A stretch of 64,000 bases of DNA from Trinickia sp. Y13 (GCF_029522115.1 NZ_JAKWFK010000002.1:310001-374000); one strand, 5' to 3'; counted from the stretch's first letter, positions 46,280 through 56,422 are shown. Made by a program: numbers and translations. Notes: generated from the sequence alone by a model not told the origin.

Positions 46280-48010
46280 CGCGGCCTGCACTTCTTCCGG
46301 CTCGAAAGCGGCCAGCACATCGGAGGCAGGCTTCTCGAGCGCGGACAGATTCGCTCTCAAGATCTCCTGCTTGACCACCAGCAATTGGCTCGGATGCATC
46401 GAGAACTCGGTCAGTCCCATCCCGAGCAGCAGCCGCGTCAGCTGCGGGTCGCCCGCCATCTCCCCGCAAACGGACACCGGCACGCCCGCGCGTTTGGCCT
46501 CGCGCAGCGTGAATGCGATCAAATGCAGCACGGCCGGATGCAGCGGGTCGTACAGATGGGCAACGGCGTTGTCCGCCCGATCGATCGCCAGCGTGTATTG
46601 GATCAAATCGTTAGTGCCGATCGACAAAAAGTCCACACGTTTCAAGAACAGCGACAACGCTATCGCGGCTGCCGGAATCTCGATCATCGCGCCTACGCGC
46701 ACACCGGGGTCGTACGGCAGCCCGGCGTCGTCGAGTTGCCGCTTGGCCTCGCGAATCAAATCGAGCGTCTGGTCGATTTCCTGCGCGTGAGCGAGCATCG
46801 GCACGAGAATGCGCACCTGCCCGAAGGCGGAGGCGCGCAGAATCGCACGCAACTGCGTGAGGAACATCTGCGGCTCGGATAGGCTCCAGCGAATCGCCCG
46901 CAAGCCGAGGGCGGGGTTGGGTGAACTCTCGTAACCCTCGACGCCGATCGAATCGAGCGGCTTATCGGCGCCGACGTCGATCGTCCGGATCGTCACCGGC
47001 AAGCCGCCCATGAACTCGACGGCCCGCTTGTACGCTTCGAACTGCTCCTCTTCTTCCGGCAACCTGTCCTTGTGGTTCATGAACAGGAATTCGGTGCGAA
47101 ACAGCCCCACGCCGACGGCGCCGGCCTCGACGGCCACCCGAGCATCTTCGGGCAACTCGATGTTGGCAAAGAGCGAGATCTTCGTGCCGCACAGCGTTTG
47201 CGTAGGCGTGAACTTGAGCCGCTGCAGCTTCTTTTGCTCGAGCAGTTTCTCGCTTTGCCGATACGAATACTCTTCGAGCACGATCGGCGCGGGATCGACG
47301 ATGACGATGCCACGGTCGCCATCGACGATGATCAGATCATCCTGGCGAATCAACGCGCTGGCATGCTGCACGCCAACCGCCGCGGGAATGCCGAGGCTGC
47401 GCGCGACGATCGCCGTATGCGAGGTGCGTCCGCCCAAGTCGGTCACGAACCCTTGGAAAGTCTGCGTCTTGAACTGCAGCATGTCCGCGGGCGAGATGTC
47501 ATGGGCGACGACGATCATGTCGTCGGCCGACTGCGCGTTGGCGCCATCGATGAGCGCCGCCGCCGACGGCGCGCCCGCGAGCGCCTTCAAGATGCGTTCG
47601 ACCACTTGCTGCACATCGGCTTTGCGCTCGCGCAGATACTCGTCCTCGATATCGTCGAAATGGCGCGCGAGCCGCTCGAGCTGCTCGGTCAACGCCCATT
47701 CGACGTTGTAGCGCCGCGTGCGGATGAGGTCCATCGTCTCTTGCACGAGCATCGCGTCATTCAGAATCATCGAATGAACGTTGATGAATGCACCGACTTC
47801 GCTTGGCGCATCGGCAGACAAATCGTCGCTCAACCGATCGAGTTCGTTCTGCACGGCAATCAAAGCGGCGCGAAAGCGCTCGATCTCGCCTTCGATTTGC
47901 GGCGGATCCACGAGATAGTGATCGACGTCGAGCGCTGCAGGCGCAATGAGATAGGCGCGCCCGATCGCGATGCCGCGTGACACCGGAATACCATGCAGCG
48001 AAAACGACAC
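46256..48010 (-). CDS. ptsI: PTS Enzyme I (PEP-protein phosphotransferase)
   Basis: PtsI autophosphorylates from PEP and passes the phosphate to HPr. The 584-residue protein begins with SFSLHGIPVSRGIAIGRAYL, has the active His in LGGRTSHTAIVARSLGIPAAVG near 195, the PEP site segment FRTEFLFMNHKDRLPEEEEQ, TNDLIQYTLAIDR and VCGEMAGD. I chose GTG 48010 (GGAGG five bases upstream) over GTG 48016, which overlaps that site. It belongs to a regulatory PTS with the ptsH and EIIA genes upstream; no sugar permease is adjacent. Two hairpins separate it from ptsH. Confidence 0.95.
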   Translation of the reverse strand: MSFSLHGIPVSRGIAIGRAYLIAPAALDVDHYLVDPPQIEGEIERFRAALIAVQNELDRLSDDLSADAPSEVGAFINVHSMILNDAMLVQETMDLIRTRRYNVEWALTEQLERLARHFDDIEDEYLRERKADVQQVVERILKALAGAPSAAALIDGANAQSADDMIVVAHDISPADMLQFKTQTFQGFVTDLGGRTSHTAIVARSLGIPAAVGVQHASALIRQDDLIIVDGDRGIVIVDPAPIVLEEYSYRQSEKLLEQKKLQRLKFTPTQTLCGTKISLFANIELPEDARVAVEAGAVGVGLFRTEFLFMNHKDRLPEEEEQFEAYKRAVEFMGGLPVTIRTIDVGADKPLDSIGVEGYESSPNPALGLRAIRWSLSEPQMFLTQLRAILRASAFGQVRILVPMLAHAQEIDQTLDLIREAKRQLDDAGLPYDPGVRVGAMIEIPAAAIALSLFLKRVDFLSIGTNDLIQYTLAIDRADNAVAHLYDPLHPAVLHLIAFTLREAKRAGVPVSVCGEMAGDPQLTRLLLGMGLTEFSMHPSQLLVVKQEILRANLSALEKPASDVLAAFEPEEVQAALRCLAQV

Positions 48011-48210
48011 GCGCACCTCCTCGATTTGTGTGATGCCGCGGCAAATACCGCTAGCCCGAGATTATAGATTCCACAGACCGTTGCTGACTGCGTGCGGCGC
48101 AGCATCGCGGGCACTCGCCCGCCGCCAAGGCGCTTCCTAGGAAGGATAAACCGCGCGGTACGAGTCTGGGTGTATTCGTGCGGCGGCGCCTTCGCGCCCG
48201 GCAACGCAGC

Positions 48211-48242
48211 GCGAACAAAAACGCCGCGGAGCACCGCGGCGT
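48211..48242 (-). terminator. Intrinsic terminator between ptsH and ptsI
   Basis: ACGCCGCGG (48221-48229), a four-base loop and CCGCGGCGT (48234-48242), a perfect 9-bp stem. On the minus strand TTTTTGTTC follows. It lies 50 bases after the ptsH stop and about 200 bases before ptsI. Confidence 0.85.
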
Positions 48243-48254
48243 GTGTGCTGCGCG

Positions 48255-48281
48255 GCCGCTACGCACTTCAAGCGTAGCGGC
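48255..48281 (-). repeat. First of two tandem hairpins after ptsH
   Basis: GCCGCTACGC (48255-48264) and GCGTAGCGGC (48272-48281), a perfect 10-bp stem with 7-base loop, beginning 11 bases past the ptsH stop. No T run; it precedes the terminator hairpin. Confidence 0.8.
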
Positions 48282-48292
48282 TCATCTAACGC

Positions 48293-48562
48293 TTATTGTC
48301 CCTCGCCGAATTTGTCGGCGATGAGCTTGAGCAATGCTTCCATTGCGTCGTGCTCGTCTGGGCCCTCGGTTTCTATCGTTACCGTGCTGCCGATGCCGGC
48401 CGCAAGCATCATCACGCCCATGATGCTTTTCGCGTTGATTCGGCGGCCATTGCGCGTCATCCAAATTTCCGCTTGATAATTGGCCGCGAGCTGCGTGAGC
48501 TTGGCCGATGCACGTGCATGCAATCCCAACTTATTGACGATTGTCGTTTCTTTTTGAAGCAT
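48293..48562 (-). CDS. ptsH: HPr phosphocarrier protein
   Basis: HPr transfers phosphate from Enzyme I to EIIA. The 89-residue protein begins MLQKETTIVNKLGLHARAS with active His15, and contains the Ser46-region motif NAKSIMGVMMLAAG. Length and motifs are canonical. The start ATG 48562 has AGGA upstream. It is 37 bases downstream of the EIIA gene. Confidence 0.96.
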   Translation of the reverse strand: MLQKETTIVNKLGLHARASAKLTQLAANYQAEIWMTRNGRRINAKSIMGVMMLAAGIGSTVTIETEGPDEHDAMEALLKLIADKFGEGQ

Positions 48563-48599
48563 GTGCTCGTCCTGAAAAGCAAAAAGAGAAAATCCGAGA

Positions 48600-49154
48600 T
48601 CAGTGCTGCGAACCGCTGGGGCTGCCCGTGCTCGCAGTCGAGCTACCGCCTTCGCCTGAGCCGGCATCGGCAATCGCCCCAGCTCGCTCGGCCGATGTCA
48701 CGACCGGCACGCCCGGCGCGGCGCATTCCGAGTCGCTGCAGAGGGCGCCCGCTGGTGCGGACTCGACGAGCGGCCCGATCGCATGCACGCCCTTGGTCGC
48801 GCCGGCGAGCGCCTTCTCGACGAGCAGATCGAGTTCGCACGTGCGATAGCAGACGCCGCGCACGAGCATCGGCAAATTCACGCCCGCCAGCACCCGCACG
48901 CCGGGCAGCGCAGACAGCCGGCTCGCGATGTTGGCGGGGGTCGCGCCGAACATGTCGGTCAGCACGAGCATGCCGTTTTCCTCGCGCAAGCGCTCGATTT
49001 CGCTATTGGCCTGAGCCACTACTTGAACGGGATCGCTATCGGGCAGCACATCGATGGCGCCGATGCGCGCCGGCAGCCCGCCGTAGATGTGCGCGACGCA
49101 ATCCCTCAATGCCGAAGCGAGCGGCGCATGCGCAATGATCAGGATGCCGGCCAT
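48600..49154 (-). CDS. PTS EIIA component, mannose/fructose family
   Basis: The 184-residue protein begins MAGILIIAHAPLASALRDCV with the expected phosphorylation His9, and has MLVLTDMFGATPANIASRL and VRVLAGVNLPMLVRGVCYR, typical EIIA(Man) segments. The family domain ends near residue 130; a further 50-odd residues form a Ser/Gly/Ala-rich tail with CSDSEC. With HPr and PtsI but no EIIB/EIIC next to it, it is probably part of a signalling rather than transport PTS. The start 49154 is the family start. The 270 bases between it and gshB show no gene. Confidence 0.9.
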   Translation of the reverse strand: MAGILIIAHAPLASALRDCVAHIYGGLPARIGAIDVLPDSDPVQVVAQANSEIERLREENGMLVLTDMFGATPANIASRLSALPGVRVLAGVNLPMLVRGVCYRTCELDLLVEKALAGATKGVHAIGPLVESAPAGALCSDSECAAPGVPVVTSAERAGAIADAGSGEGGSSTASTGSPSGSQH

Positions 49155-49424
49155 GTCAGCACGCGCCAAGAGGCGCCGAACGGGAGGTCAATCCTGCGGG
49201 AAGGACAACGCGTCGAGCGAGAGTGGGGGATCGTTTCATGTCAGTCTGGCAATGAAAGCGCCGCAAAGGGCCAGATCCAGACGGCCGCCTACAGGGGCGC
49301 GACGCGAAATACGGACCCCGCCATACGCGTGGACCGGCTCGCGAGCAAACCGTTTCAGGAAGCGGTCATTGTAGCAGGCCCATTTTGCCCCGAAGCGGCG
49401 CTTCTTGCCCGACGCGCGCAGCCG

Positions 49425-50381
49425 TCATTGCACCGCGCGCTCGAGCGCGTCGACGAACATCCCCGCGACGTCGAACCCCGTCTGCTCCATGATTTCGCGG
49501 AAGCAAGTCGGACTCGTGACGTTGACCTCGGTGAGATAGTCGCCGATGACGTCCAAACCGACCAGCAGCAACCCGCGCGCGGCCAGCACCGGCGCGAGCG
49601 TATCGGCGATCTCGCGATCGCGCGCGCTGAGCGGCTGGGCGACGCCGAGCCCCCCCGCCGCCAAATTGCCGCGCACTTCGCCGCCTTGCGGTATGCGCGC
49701 CAGCGAATACGGGACGCTTTGCCCGCCGATCAGCAAGATGCGCTTATCGCCCGCGGCGATGTCGGGGATGAACTTCTGCGCCATGACCGAGCGCGCCCCG
49801 TCGTGACTGAGGACTTCGATGATCGAGCCGAGGTTCATGCCCTCGCGCGTGACGCGAAACACGCCCATGCCGCCCATGCCGTCGAGCGGCTTCAAAATCA
49901 CGTCGCCGTGCTCGGCGTGAAACGCACGCAGCCGCGCGGCATCGCGGGTCACGAGGGTGGGCGCAACGAACTGAGGAAACTCGCCGATCGCGAGTTTCTC
50001 GGAGTGGTCGCGAATCGTCTGGGGCTTGTTGAAAACACGCGCCCCCTCGCGCTCGGCCAACTCCAGCAGCCACGTGGATGTCACGTACTCCATGTCGAAA
50101 GGCGGGTCCTTTCGCATGAGGATGGCGCCGAACGAAGTCAGCTTCCGGTGCTCGTGCGGACCGTTTTCGTGCCACGGATGGCGATGCAAGTCGGCGGTGT
50201 CGCCGACGATGTCGACGCGGCGCACCGTGGCCTCGACGCTCGCCGACACCCACGCCAGATGCTTGGGTTCGCACGTATAGACGACGTGGCCGCGACGCGC
50301 GGCCTCCGCCATCATCGCGTAGGTGGAATCCTTGTAGATCTTGAAGTGCGCAAGCGGATCGGCGATGAAAAGAATGTCCAT
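49425..50381 (-). CDS. gshB: Glutathione synthetase
   Basis: GshB joins gamma-glutamylcysteine and glycine with ATP. The 318-residue protein starts MDILFIADPLAHFKIYKDSTYAMM and has the ATP-grasp segments DVILKPLDGMGGMGVFRV, VMAQKFIPDIAAGDKRILLIGG and LDVIGDYLTEVNVTSPT. Length matches the proteobacterial type. It lies 72 bases downstream of gshA on the same strand. Confidence 0.96.
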   Translation of the reverse strand: MDILFIADPLAHFKIYKDSTYAMMAEAARRGHVVYTCEPKHLAWVSASVEATVRRVDIVGDTADLHRHPWHENGPHEHRKLTSFGAILMRKDPPFDMEYVTSTWLLELAEREGARVFNKPQTIRDHSEKLAIGEFPQFVAPTLVTRDAARLRAFHAEHGDVILKPLDGMGGMGVFRVTREGMNLGSIIEVLSHDGARSVMAQKFIPDIAAGDKRILLIGGQSVPYSLARIPQGGEVRGNLAAGGLGVAQPLSARDREIADTLAPVLAARGLLLVGLDVIGDYLTEVNVTSPTCFREIMEQTGFDVAGMFVDALERAVQ

Positions 50382-50453
50382 GAAACCCCTGCTCCCCCGG
50401 TGGGGGCTCCTGTGTTCGTTGCGTTCTCGACCCCCTGCGCCCTGCGCCGGGAG

Positions 50454-51743
50454 TCAGACTTGGATGGCTTCGGGATCCGTCTTCTCGAGCTCGACCGAGG
50501 CCGCGAGCAGCGCGAGCCGCGCGACGACGCCATACATATAGAAACGGTTCGGCGGTGCGGCGCCGGGTTTGGCGTGCGCATCGGGCAAGGCCGTGTGCTC
50601 GAAGCCGAGCGGCACGAAGTGCATGCCGGGGGCGTTCAAGTTCTGATCCCGCTCGCGGCTGCCGTGGACGCGATAAAAGCCGCCCACCACATAGCGATCG
50701 ATCATATAGACCACAGGTTCGGCCACTTCCTCGCCGATGCGCTCGAAGGTGTAGACGCCCTCCTGCACGATCACATCATGCACCTCCAGGCCTTCCTTGG
50801 TGGCCGACATGCGCGAGCGCTCGCCCTTGGTCAAGTTCGCGACTTCCGAGGCGTCGTGGACGGTCATCACGCCGCGCCCGTCGGTGCCCGCATCGGATTT
50901 GATGACGACGTACGGCTTCTCGCCGATGCCGTACTCGCGATATTTGCGCGCGATCTTCTTGATCACGGCGTCGATCGCATCGGCGAGCGCTTGCTCGCCC
51001 GTGCGCGCCTCGAAGTCCACGCCTTCGACATGCGCGAAGTACGGATTGATCATCCACGGATCGATTTCGACGAGCTTGGCGAACTTCTTGGCTACGTCGT
51101 CGTAGCACGAGAAGTGCGTCGACTTGCGGCGCACGGCCCAACCGGCGTGCAGCGGCGGCAAGACGTATTGCTCATGCAGGTTCTCGAGCACGGGCGGCAA
51201 ACCGCCCGACAAATCGTTGTTGAGCAGAATCGAGCACGGATCGAAATTCTTCAGGCCGAGCCGCCGCGGCGTGCGCTCGAGCGGCTCGAGGACGATCTTT
51301 TGCCCATCGGCGAGCGGGATCGTCACTGGCCCGACGATGGTTTCGTCCAGCGTGCCGAAGCGCACGTTCAGCCCGGCTTGCCGCATGATCGTAGCCAAGC
51401 GGGCGACATTCTCCAGATAGAAGGCGTTGCGCGTGTGCCGCTCGGGGATCACGAGCAGATTCTTGGCGTCCGGGCAGATCTTCTCGATGGAGGCCATTGC
51501 CGCCTGCACCGCCAGCGGCAGCACTTCATTGGGCAAATTGTTGAAGGCGCCGGGAAACAGATTCGTATCGACAGGCGCGAGCTTGAAGCCCGCGTTGCGC
51601 AGGTCCACCGAGCAATAGAAAGGCGGCGTGTGCTCCTGCCATTCGAGCCGGAACCACCGTTCGATCGCCGGCGTGGCGTCGAGAATCTTCCGCTCCAAAT
51701 CGAGCAGAGGACCGTTTAACGCCGTAACTAGGTGCGGAACCAT
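50454..51743 (-). CDS. gshA: Glutamate-cysteine ligase
   Basis: GshA makes gamma-glutamylcysteine, the first step of glutathione synthesis. The 429-residue protein belongs to the distinct GshA form found in betaproteobacteria and some acidophiles, not the E. coli type. Visible segments are PPFYCSVDLRNAGFKLAPVDTNLFPGAFNNLP near 40-70, IPERHTRNAFYLENV and the ATP-grasp-like VVIKSDAGTDGRGVMTVHD. It is directly upstream of gshB. Confidence 0.93.
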   Translation of the reverse strand: MVPHLVTALNGPLLDLERKILDATPAIERWFRLEWQEHTPPFYCSVDLRNAGFKLAPVDTNLFPGAFNNLPNEVLPLAVQAAMASIEKICPDAKNLLVIPERHTRNAFYLENVARLATIMRQAGLNVRFGTLDETIVGPVTIPLADGQKIVLEPLERTPRRLGLKNFDPCSILLNNDLSGGLPPVLENLHEQYVLPPLHAGWAVRRKSTHFSCYDDVAKKFAKLVEIDPWMINPYFAHVEGVDFEARTGEQALADAIDAVIKKIARKYREYGIGEKPYVVIKSDAGTDGRGVMTVHDASEVANLTKGERSRMSATKEGLEVHDVIVQEGVYTFERIGEEVAEPVVYMIDRYVVGGFYRVHGSRERDQNLNAPGMHFVPLGFEHTALPDAHAKPGAAPPNRFYMYGVVARLALLAASVELEKTDPEAIQV

Positions 51744-51864
51744 TGATTACTCGATGAACAGGGGAGAAAGAGATTGTAGGGCAATTGCCTGGACGATTTG
51801 GGGGCGGTTTTGCCGATCGCAAGAGAGGCCCGTGCAGCGCGGTTTCTATCGGTCCGATAGCCAA

Positions 51865-51891
51865 AATAAAAAACCCCGCCATCAGGCGGGG
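51865..51891 (-). terminator. Intrinsic terminator after amtB
   Basis: CCCCGCC (51874-51880) pairs with GGCGGGG (51885-51891); on the minus strand a TTTTTTA run follows. It ends the glnK-amtB transcript. Confidence 0.92.
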
Positions 51892-51953
51892 AAAGTCGCT
51901 GCGCTTCTATTCGATTCGATGAGCGGCTGGGGCGCGCCCCGCGCTCGTTTCGA

Positions 51954-53396
51954 TTATTCGACGTGCTCGCCGTGCAGCACCACGTCCAAACCTTCGCGCT
52001 CTTCTTCTTCCGCGACGCGCAGGCCGATCACGAGATCGATGATCTTGAGCAGGACGTAGCTGAGCACGCCGCTGTAGACGACCGTGGTCAGCACGCCCTT
52101 CGCTTGCAGCAGAAGGCTGCCGTCGGCGCCGCCGATGTCCTTCACCGCGAAGATGCCCGTGAGCAGCGCGCCGATGATCCCGCCCACGCCGTGCACGCCA
52201 AAGCAATCGAGCGAGTCGTCGTAGCCGAGCTTCATCTTGAGCCAGGTAGCCGACCAGAAGCAGACGGCGCCGGCGATGAGGCCGATGGCAAGCGCGCCGC
52301 CCACACCGACGAAGCCCGAAGCCGGCGTGATCGCCACGAGGCCGGCGACGGCGCCCGAGGCAATGCCGAGCGCCGAAGGCTTACCCTTGGCGATCCATTC
52401 GACGAACATCCAGGCGAGCGCCGCGCAGGCCGTCGCCACTTGCGTCGTGAGCATCGCGAAGCCCGCACGGCCGTCGGCCGCGACCGCCGAGCCGGCGTTG
52501 AAGCCGAACCAACCCACCCACAGCATCGCCGCGCCCATGAGCGTCAGCACGAGATTGTGCGGGGCCATCGCTTCACGCCCATAGCCGACGCGCTTGCCGA
52601 GAACGAGCGCGCAGACGAGACCAGCAATACCCGCGTTGATGTGCACGACGGTGCCGCCCGCGAAATCGAGAATGCCGGCCGACGAGAGCCAGCCCGTCGG
52701 TTCCCAGACCATATGGGCGATCGGCGAGTAGACGATCAGCGACCACAGCGTCATGAAAACGAGCATGGCCGAGAACTTCATGCGATCGGCGAAAGCGCCC
52801 GTGATCAGTGCCGGCGTGATGATCGCGAACGTCATTTGATAGATGAAATAGACGGTCTCGGGGATCGTCGGCGCGAGGTGGCTGACGGTCAAGGTCGTGG
52901 CCTTGTCGCCCTTGATGTAGGTCATGCCCGCGAGCAGCACGCGCGAGAAGCCGCCGATGAACGCGTTGCCCGGCGTGAACGCGAGGCTGTAGCCGACCAC
53001 GGTCCAGAGCACCGTCACGACGCAGGTGATCGCGAAGCTTTGCATCACGGTGGCGAGCACGTTCTTCTTGCGCACCATGCCGGCGTAGAACAGCGCGAGG
53101 CCGGGGATCGTCATGAACAGCACGAGCGCCGAGGAGGTGAGCATCCAGGCCGTGTCGCCCGAACTGATCTTCGACGAATCGACCGAGTACGGCGCGGCGG
53201 GCGCAGCCGGCGCCGCGGCAGCCGATGCGTCGGGCGCGGCGGCAGCGGAGGCGGCGCTCGCTTGCTCGGCCGCGGCCGGCGTGGAAGCGGCCGCTGCGGC
53301 GGCCGGGGTTGACGCAGCGTCGTCGGCGAACGCGGCTCCGACGCCGCCCACCAAGAGCGACGCGGCCATCGCCAATGACATCAATAGTTTGCGCAT
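51954..53396 (-). CDS. amtB: Ammonium transporter
   Basis: AmtB conducts ammonium across the inner membrane. The 480-residue precursor has a signal peptide (MRKLLMSLAMAASLLVGGVGAAFA), an Ala-rich stretch of about 45 residues before helix I, eleven helices with the Amt signature around DFAGGTVVHINAGIAGLV (containing the pore His) and FGVHGVGGIIGALLTGIF with the second pore His, and a conserved C-terminal tail. It follows glnK by 40 bases, so GlnK can block the pore when nitrogen is plentiful. Confidence 0.96.
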   Translation of the reverse strand: MRKLLMSLAMAASLLVGGVGAAFADDAASTPAAAAAASTPAAAEQASAASAAAAPDASAAAAPAAPAAPYSVDSSKISSGDTAWMLTSSALVLFMTIPGLALFYAGMVRKKNVLATVMQSFAITCVVTVLWTVVGYSLAFTPGNAFIGGFSRVLLAGMTYIKGDKATTLTVSHLAPTIPETVYFIYQMTFAIITPALITGAFADRMKFSAMLVFMTLWSLIVYSPIAHMVWEPTGWLSSAGILDFAGGTVVHINAGIAGLVCALVLGKRVGYGREAMAPHNLVLTLMGAAMLWVGWFGFNAGSAVAADGRAGFAMLTTQVATACAALAWMFVEWIAKGKPSALGIASGAVAGLVAITPASGFVGVGGALAIGLIAGAVCFWSATWLKMKLGYDDSLDCFGVHGVGGIIGALLTGIFAVKDIGGADGSLLLQAKGVLTTVVYSGVLSYVLLKIIDLVIGLRVAEEEEREGLDVVLHGEHVE

Positions 53397-53436
53397 CTTC
53401 GGTTTCCTCTATGTCGCTATGTCTTCGAAGTTCTAG

Positions 53437-54151
<715 letters not shown>

Positions 54152-54406
54152 ATGAAGCAACCGAATGATTTCTTTCAGGATTTTCAGAACCGCATGAGCG
54201 AGCTACTGAAGCACTCGCCGGCTAAGGACGTCGAGCGCAACGTCAAAGCCATGCTCTCGCAGGGTTTCTCGAAGCTCGATCTCGTCACGCGCGAGGAATT
54301 CGATACGCAAGCTCAAGTGCTGCTCAGAACGCGCACGCGCCTCGAGGAACTCGAGCGCCGCGTGGCCGAGCTCGAACAGCGGCTGGCGGCGGTTCAGGAG
54401 CCCTGA
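54152..54406 (+). CDS. ubiK: UbiK (YqiC/BMFP) ubiquinone accessory factor
   Basis: UbiK helps assemble the aerobic ubiquinone biosynthesis complex with UbiJ. The 84-residue protein has FFQDFQNRMSELLKHSPAKDVERNVKAML and a C-terminal coiled coil LRTRTRLEELERRVAELEQRL, as in this family. ATG 54152 has AAGGGG upstream; an earlier in-frame ATG is not conserved. Confidence 0.92.
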   Translation: MKQPNDFFQDFQNRMSELLKHSPAKDVERNVKAMLSQGFSKLDLVTREEFDTQAQVLLRTRTRLEELERRVAELEQRLAAVQEP

Positions 54407-54481
54407 GCGGGGCAAAGCGGGGGCCGCCCGCGCGGCGGCCCTAGGTTGCTTCACCCCCGCGGTCGCTTCACGCGACGAGCA

Positions 54482-56422
54482 TCAGCCGTCGATGCGAACT
54501 TCGACGCCCGAGGGCCGATACAGCGGCGTCGCCTTGTGCCCGTCGACCACGATCGAATCGAATTGGCCGGACACTTGGCTCGCATCGATGAGATCGATGA
54601 GGTCGCCCGTCCGAGGCGTCAAGCCGGTTCCCAACTTGACGTGCAGCGTGCCGCCGGCGAGCGTGACACGCCCCGTCACCGCGAGGCGCCCTGCGTCGCC
54701 TGCGTCACGGTCCAGTTCGAGCGTGCCGTTTTTCAATTGCGTATATTTCCCGGCGATCGAAGCGCGCGCCGCCGACGCGATCGCGACCGTGCCGCCGCTG
54801 ACATACACGTCTCCCGTCCCGAATGCGTGGACCGATCCGGCGATCAGGACGCCGCCCTGCACTTGCGTACCGCCGGAATAGGTGTTCGCGCCCGCCAGCG
54901 TCAATGCCCCCGTACCGTTGAACGTGAGCTTGCCGGTCCCGCCGATGTCGTTGCGCCAGGTGTCGGCCGCATTGAAACCGCCTTGCGAGGCGTCCATCGA
55001 AATCGTCACGCTGCCGTTGAATTGCCCGTAGCCGTCGGCAGCGGCGAATAGGTTCAAGCGCCCCCATCCTTCCGCGTCGTCGAGCATCGGATAACCCGAT
55101 GGCAGCGCGGTCGTCTTCAGCACGACGCGACGCTGGTCCGCACTCAAATAGGGCAGCCGAGTCTCGAGCAGGACTTCTGCGCCCTTGGGCACGGTGGCTG
55201 CCATGCTCGTCGGCGCAATTTGATTGAAGCCGAAGGTCAGCCGGCGCAGATAGTTCGCCTTGTTGGTCGCGTAATCGGCGAAGCGGTCCGTCGCGGCCGA
55301 GCCCGAATGCGCGTAGGCGGCGAAGGTGGACGCATCGGTGTTGGTGGCCGCGTAGAGCGCGCTATGCGCTTGGGCGAAGGCCGCCTGTTTCAACGTGGCG
55401 TTGGCCGGCGCGACCAGGTTCGCGGCAGCCGAAGCCTCGCCGAGCACCCGGCCGCCGATCACGTCCAGGGGCGAATGCATGCCGGCGAGAATCCGGTTTT
55501 CGCCGAGCTCGAGGCCGCGGCTCAGCATTTCTTGAAAGCGCTCTGGGACCAGATAGGCCATCGCCAGCGCATCGCGCACCGCTTCGGCCGAGTGGCCGCT
55601 CGGGAAGCCGCCGTCGGTCGCGGGCGTCGAGCTCTCGGCCGGCACGAGCGTCGGCGCCACCACGACGCTGCTGCTCCAACGATAGGGGCGCTCGTACTTG
55701 TAGAAGCGCTTTGCCGGCTCGGTCGACGCATTCGCCCCCACCGCGTTGATCAGATCGACGACTTTGCCGAAGGTCGCGTTCGACGAGCTCCCGACGCCCG
55801 TGTTGTTGCCGCTGTCGTTGTATAGCGTGGTTGTCGCGTCGGCGGGGATCGACGTGATGCTCGTCGTCTGCTGCGCCGCTGCGCGCCAGGCGCTCGTGAG
55901 CGGCCCCATGCCGTCGGACACGCTGTAACCCTTGCCGCGACGGTCGTCGTAGTAGGCGGCTTGCGCTTGCGCGGCCGTGCGCGCCGTCGTTGCGTCGATG
56001 ACGTATTGCACGTTCGCGTTCAGTACCGTGGGGTTCAACGCGGTGCCGTTCTGCGCGCCGCCGGTCGGTATGCCCGTCCACGTCGATGTCACGACGGCCG
56101 GAAAGCCATCGACGGCAGGCGCCGAGACGCCCGCGTCGACGATATCGGTCAGAGGCTGCCAAAGCGTGCGAAAGCCCGCGAGCACACGCACGCCCGCGTT
56201 GGTGCTCATCGTGGCGTAACGCGCGTCGCCACGTTGATTGGTCGCGTAGGTGTCGACGAATGCGGCCACCGCCGGCGCCGGCGCGCTATCGACAAAGCCC
56301 GGATCGGCGGGCGCAGCCGGAACGTCGACGCCGGAAGGATCGCCGCCGCACGCGGCGGCAAGGAAAGATAAGCACGCTGCTGCCGCAAACGCACGAATCT
56401 GAATGCCCGATGATGCAGACAC
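54482..56422 (-). CDS. PAP2-type acid phosphatase lipoprotein fused to autotransporter-type repeat
   Basis: The 646-residue protein starts at GTG 56422 (GGGGGT upstream) with a lipoprotein signal (SFLAAAC, Cys25). The central domain has the PAP2/haloperoxidase triad: KRFYKYERP (K-x6-RP, about 236), PSGHS (about 272) and RILAGMHSPLD (R-x5-H-x3-D, about 310). From about 500 it becomes a beta-helix-like passenger with the repeat NTYSGGTQVQGGVLIAG near 514 and further Gly/Thr strands, ending RPSGVEVRIDG. No outer-membrane beta-barrel follows, so it is not a complete autotransporter. Probable secreted or cell-surface phosphatase; substrate unknown. Confidence 0.85.
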   Translation of the reverse strand: MSASSGIQIRAFAAAACLSFLAAACGGDPSGVDVPAAPADPGFVDSAPAPAVAAFVDTYATNQRGDARYATMSTNAGVRVLAGFRTLWQPLTDIVDAGVSAPAVDGFPAVVTSTWTGIPTGGAQNGTALNPTVLNANVQYVIDATTARTAAQAQAAYYDDRRGKGYSVSDGMGPLTSAWRAAAQQTTSITSIPADATTTLYNDSGNNTGVGSSSNATFGKVVDLINAVGANASTEPAKRFYKYERPYRWSSSVVVAPTLVPAESSTPATDGGFPSGHSAEAVRDALAMAYLVPERFQEMLSRGLELGENRILAGMHSPLDVIGGRVLGEASAAANLVAPANATLKQAAFAQAHSALYAATNTDASTFAAYAHSGSAATDRFADYATNKANYLRRLTFGFNQIAPTSMAATVPKGAEVLLETRLPYLSADQRRVVLKTTALPSGYPMLDDAEGWGRLNLFAAADGYGQFNGSVTISMDASQGGFNAADTWRNDIGGTGKLTFNGTGALTLAGANTYSGGTQVQGGVLIAGSVHAFGTGDVYVSGGTVAIASAARASIAGKYTQLKNGTLELDRDAGDAGRLAVTGRVTLAGGTLHVKLGTGLTPRTGDLIDLIDASQVSGQFDSIVVDGHKATPLYRPSGVEVRIDG

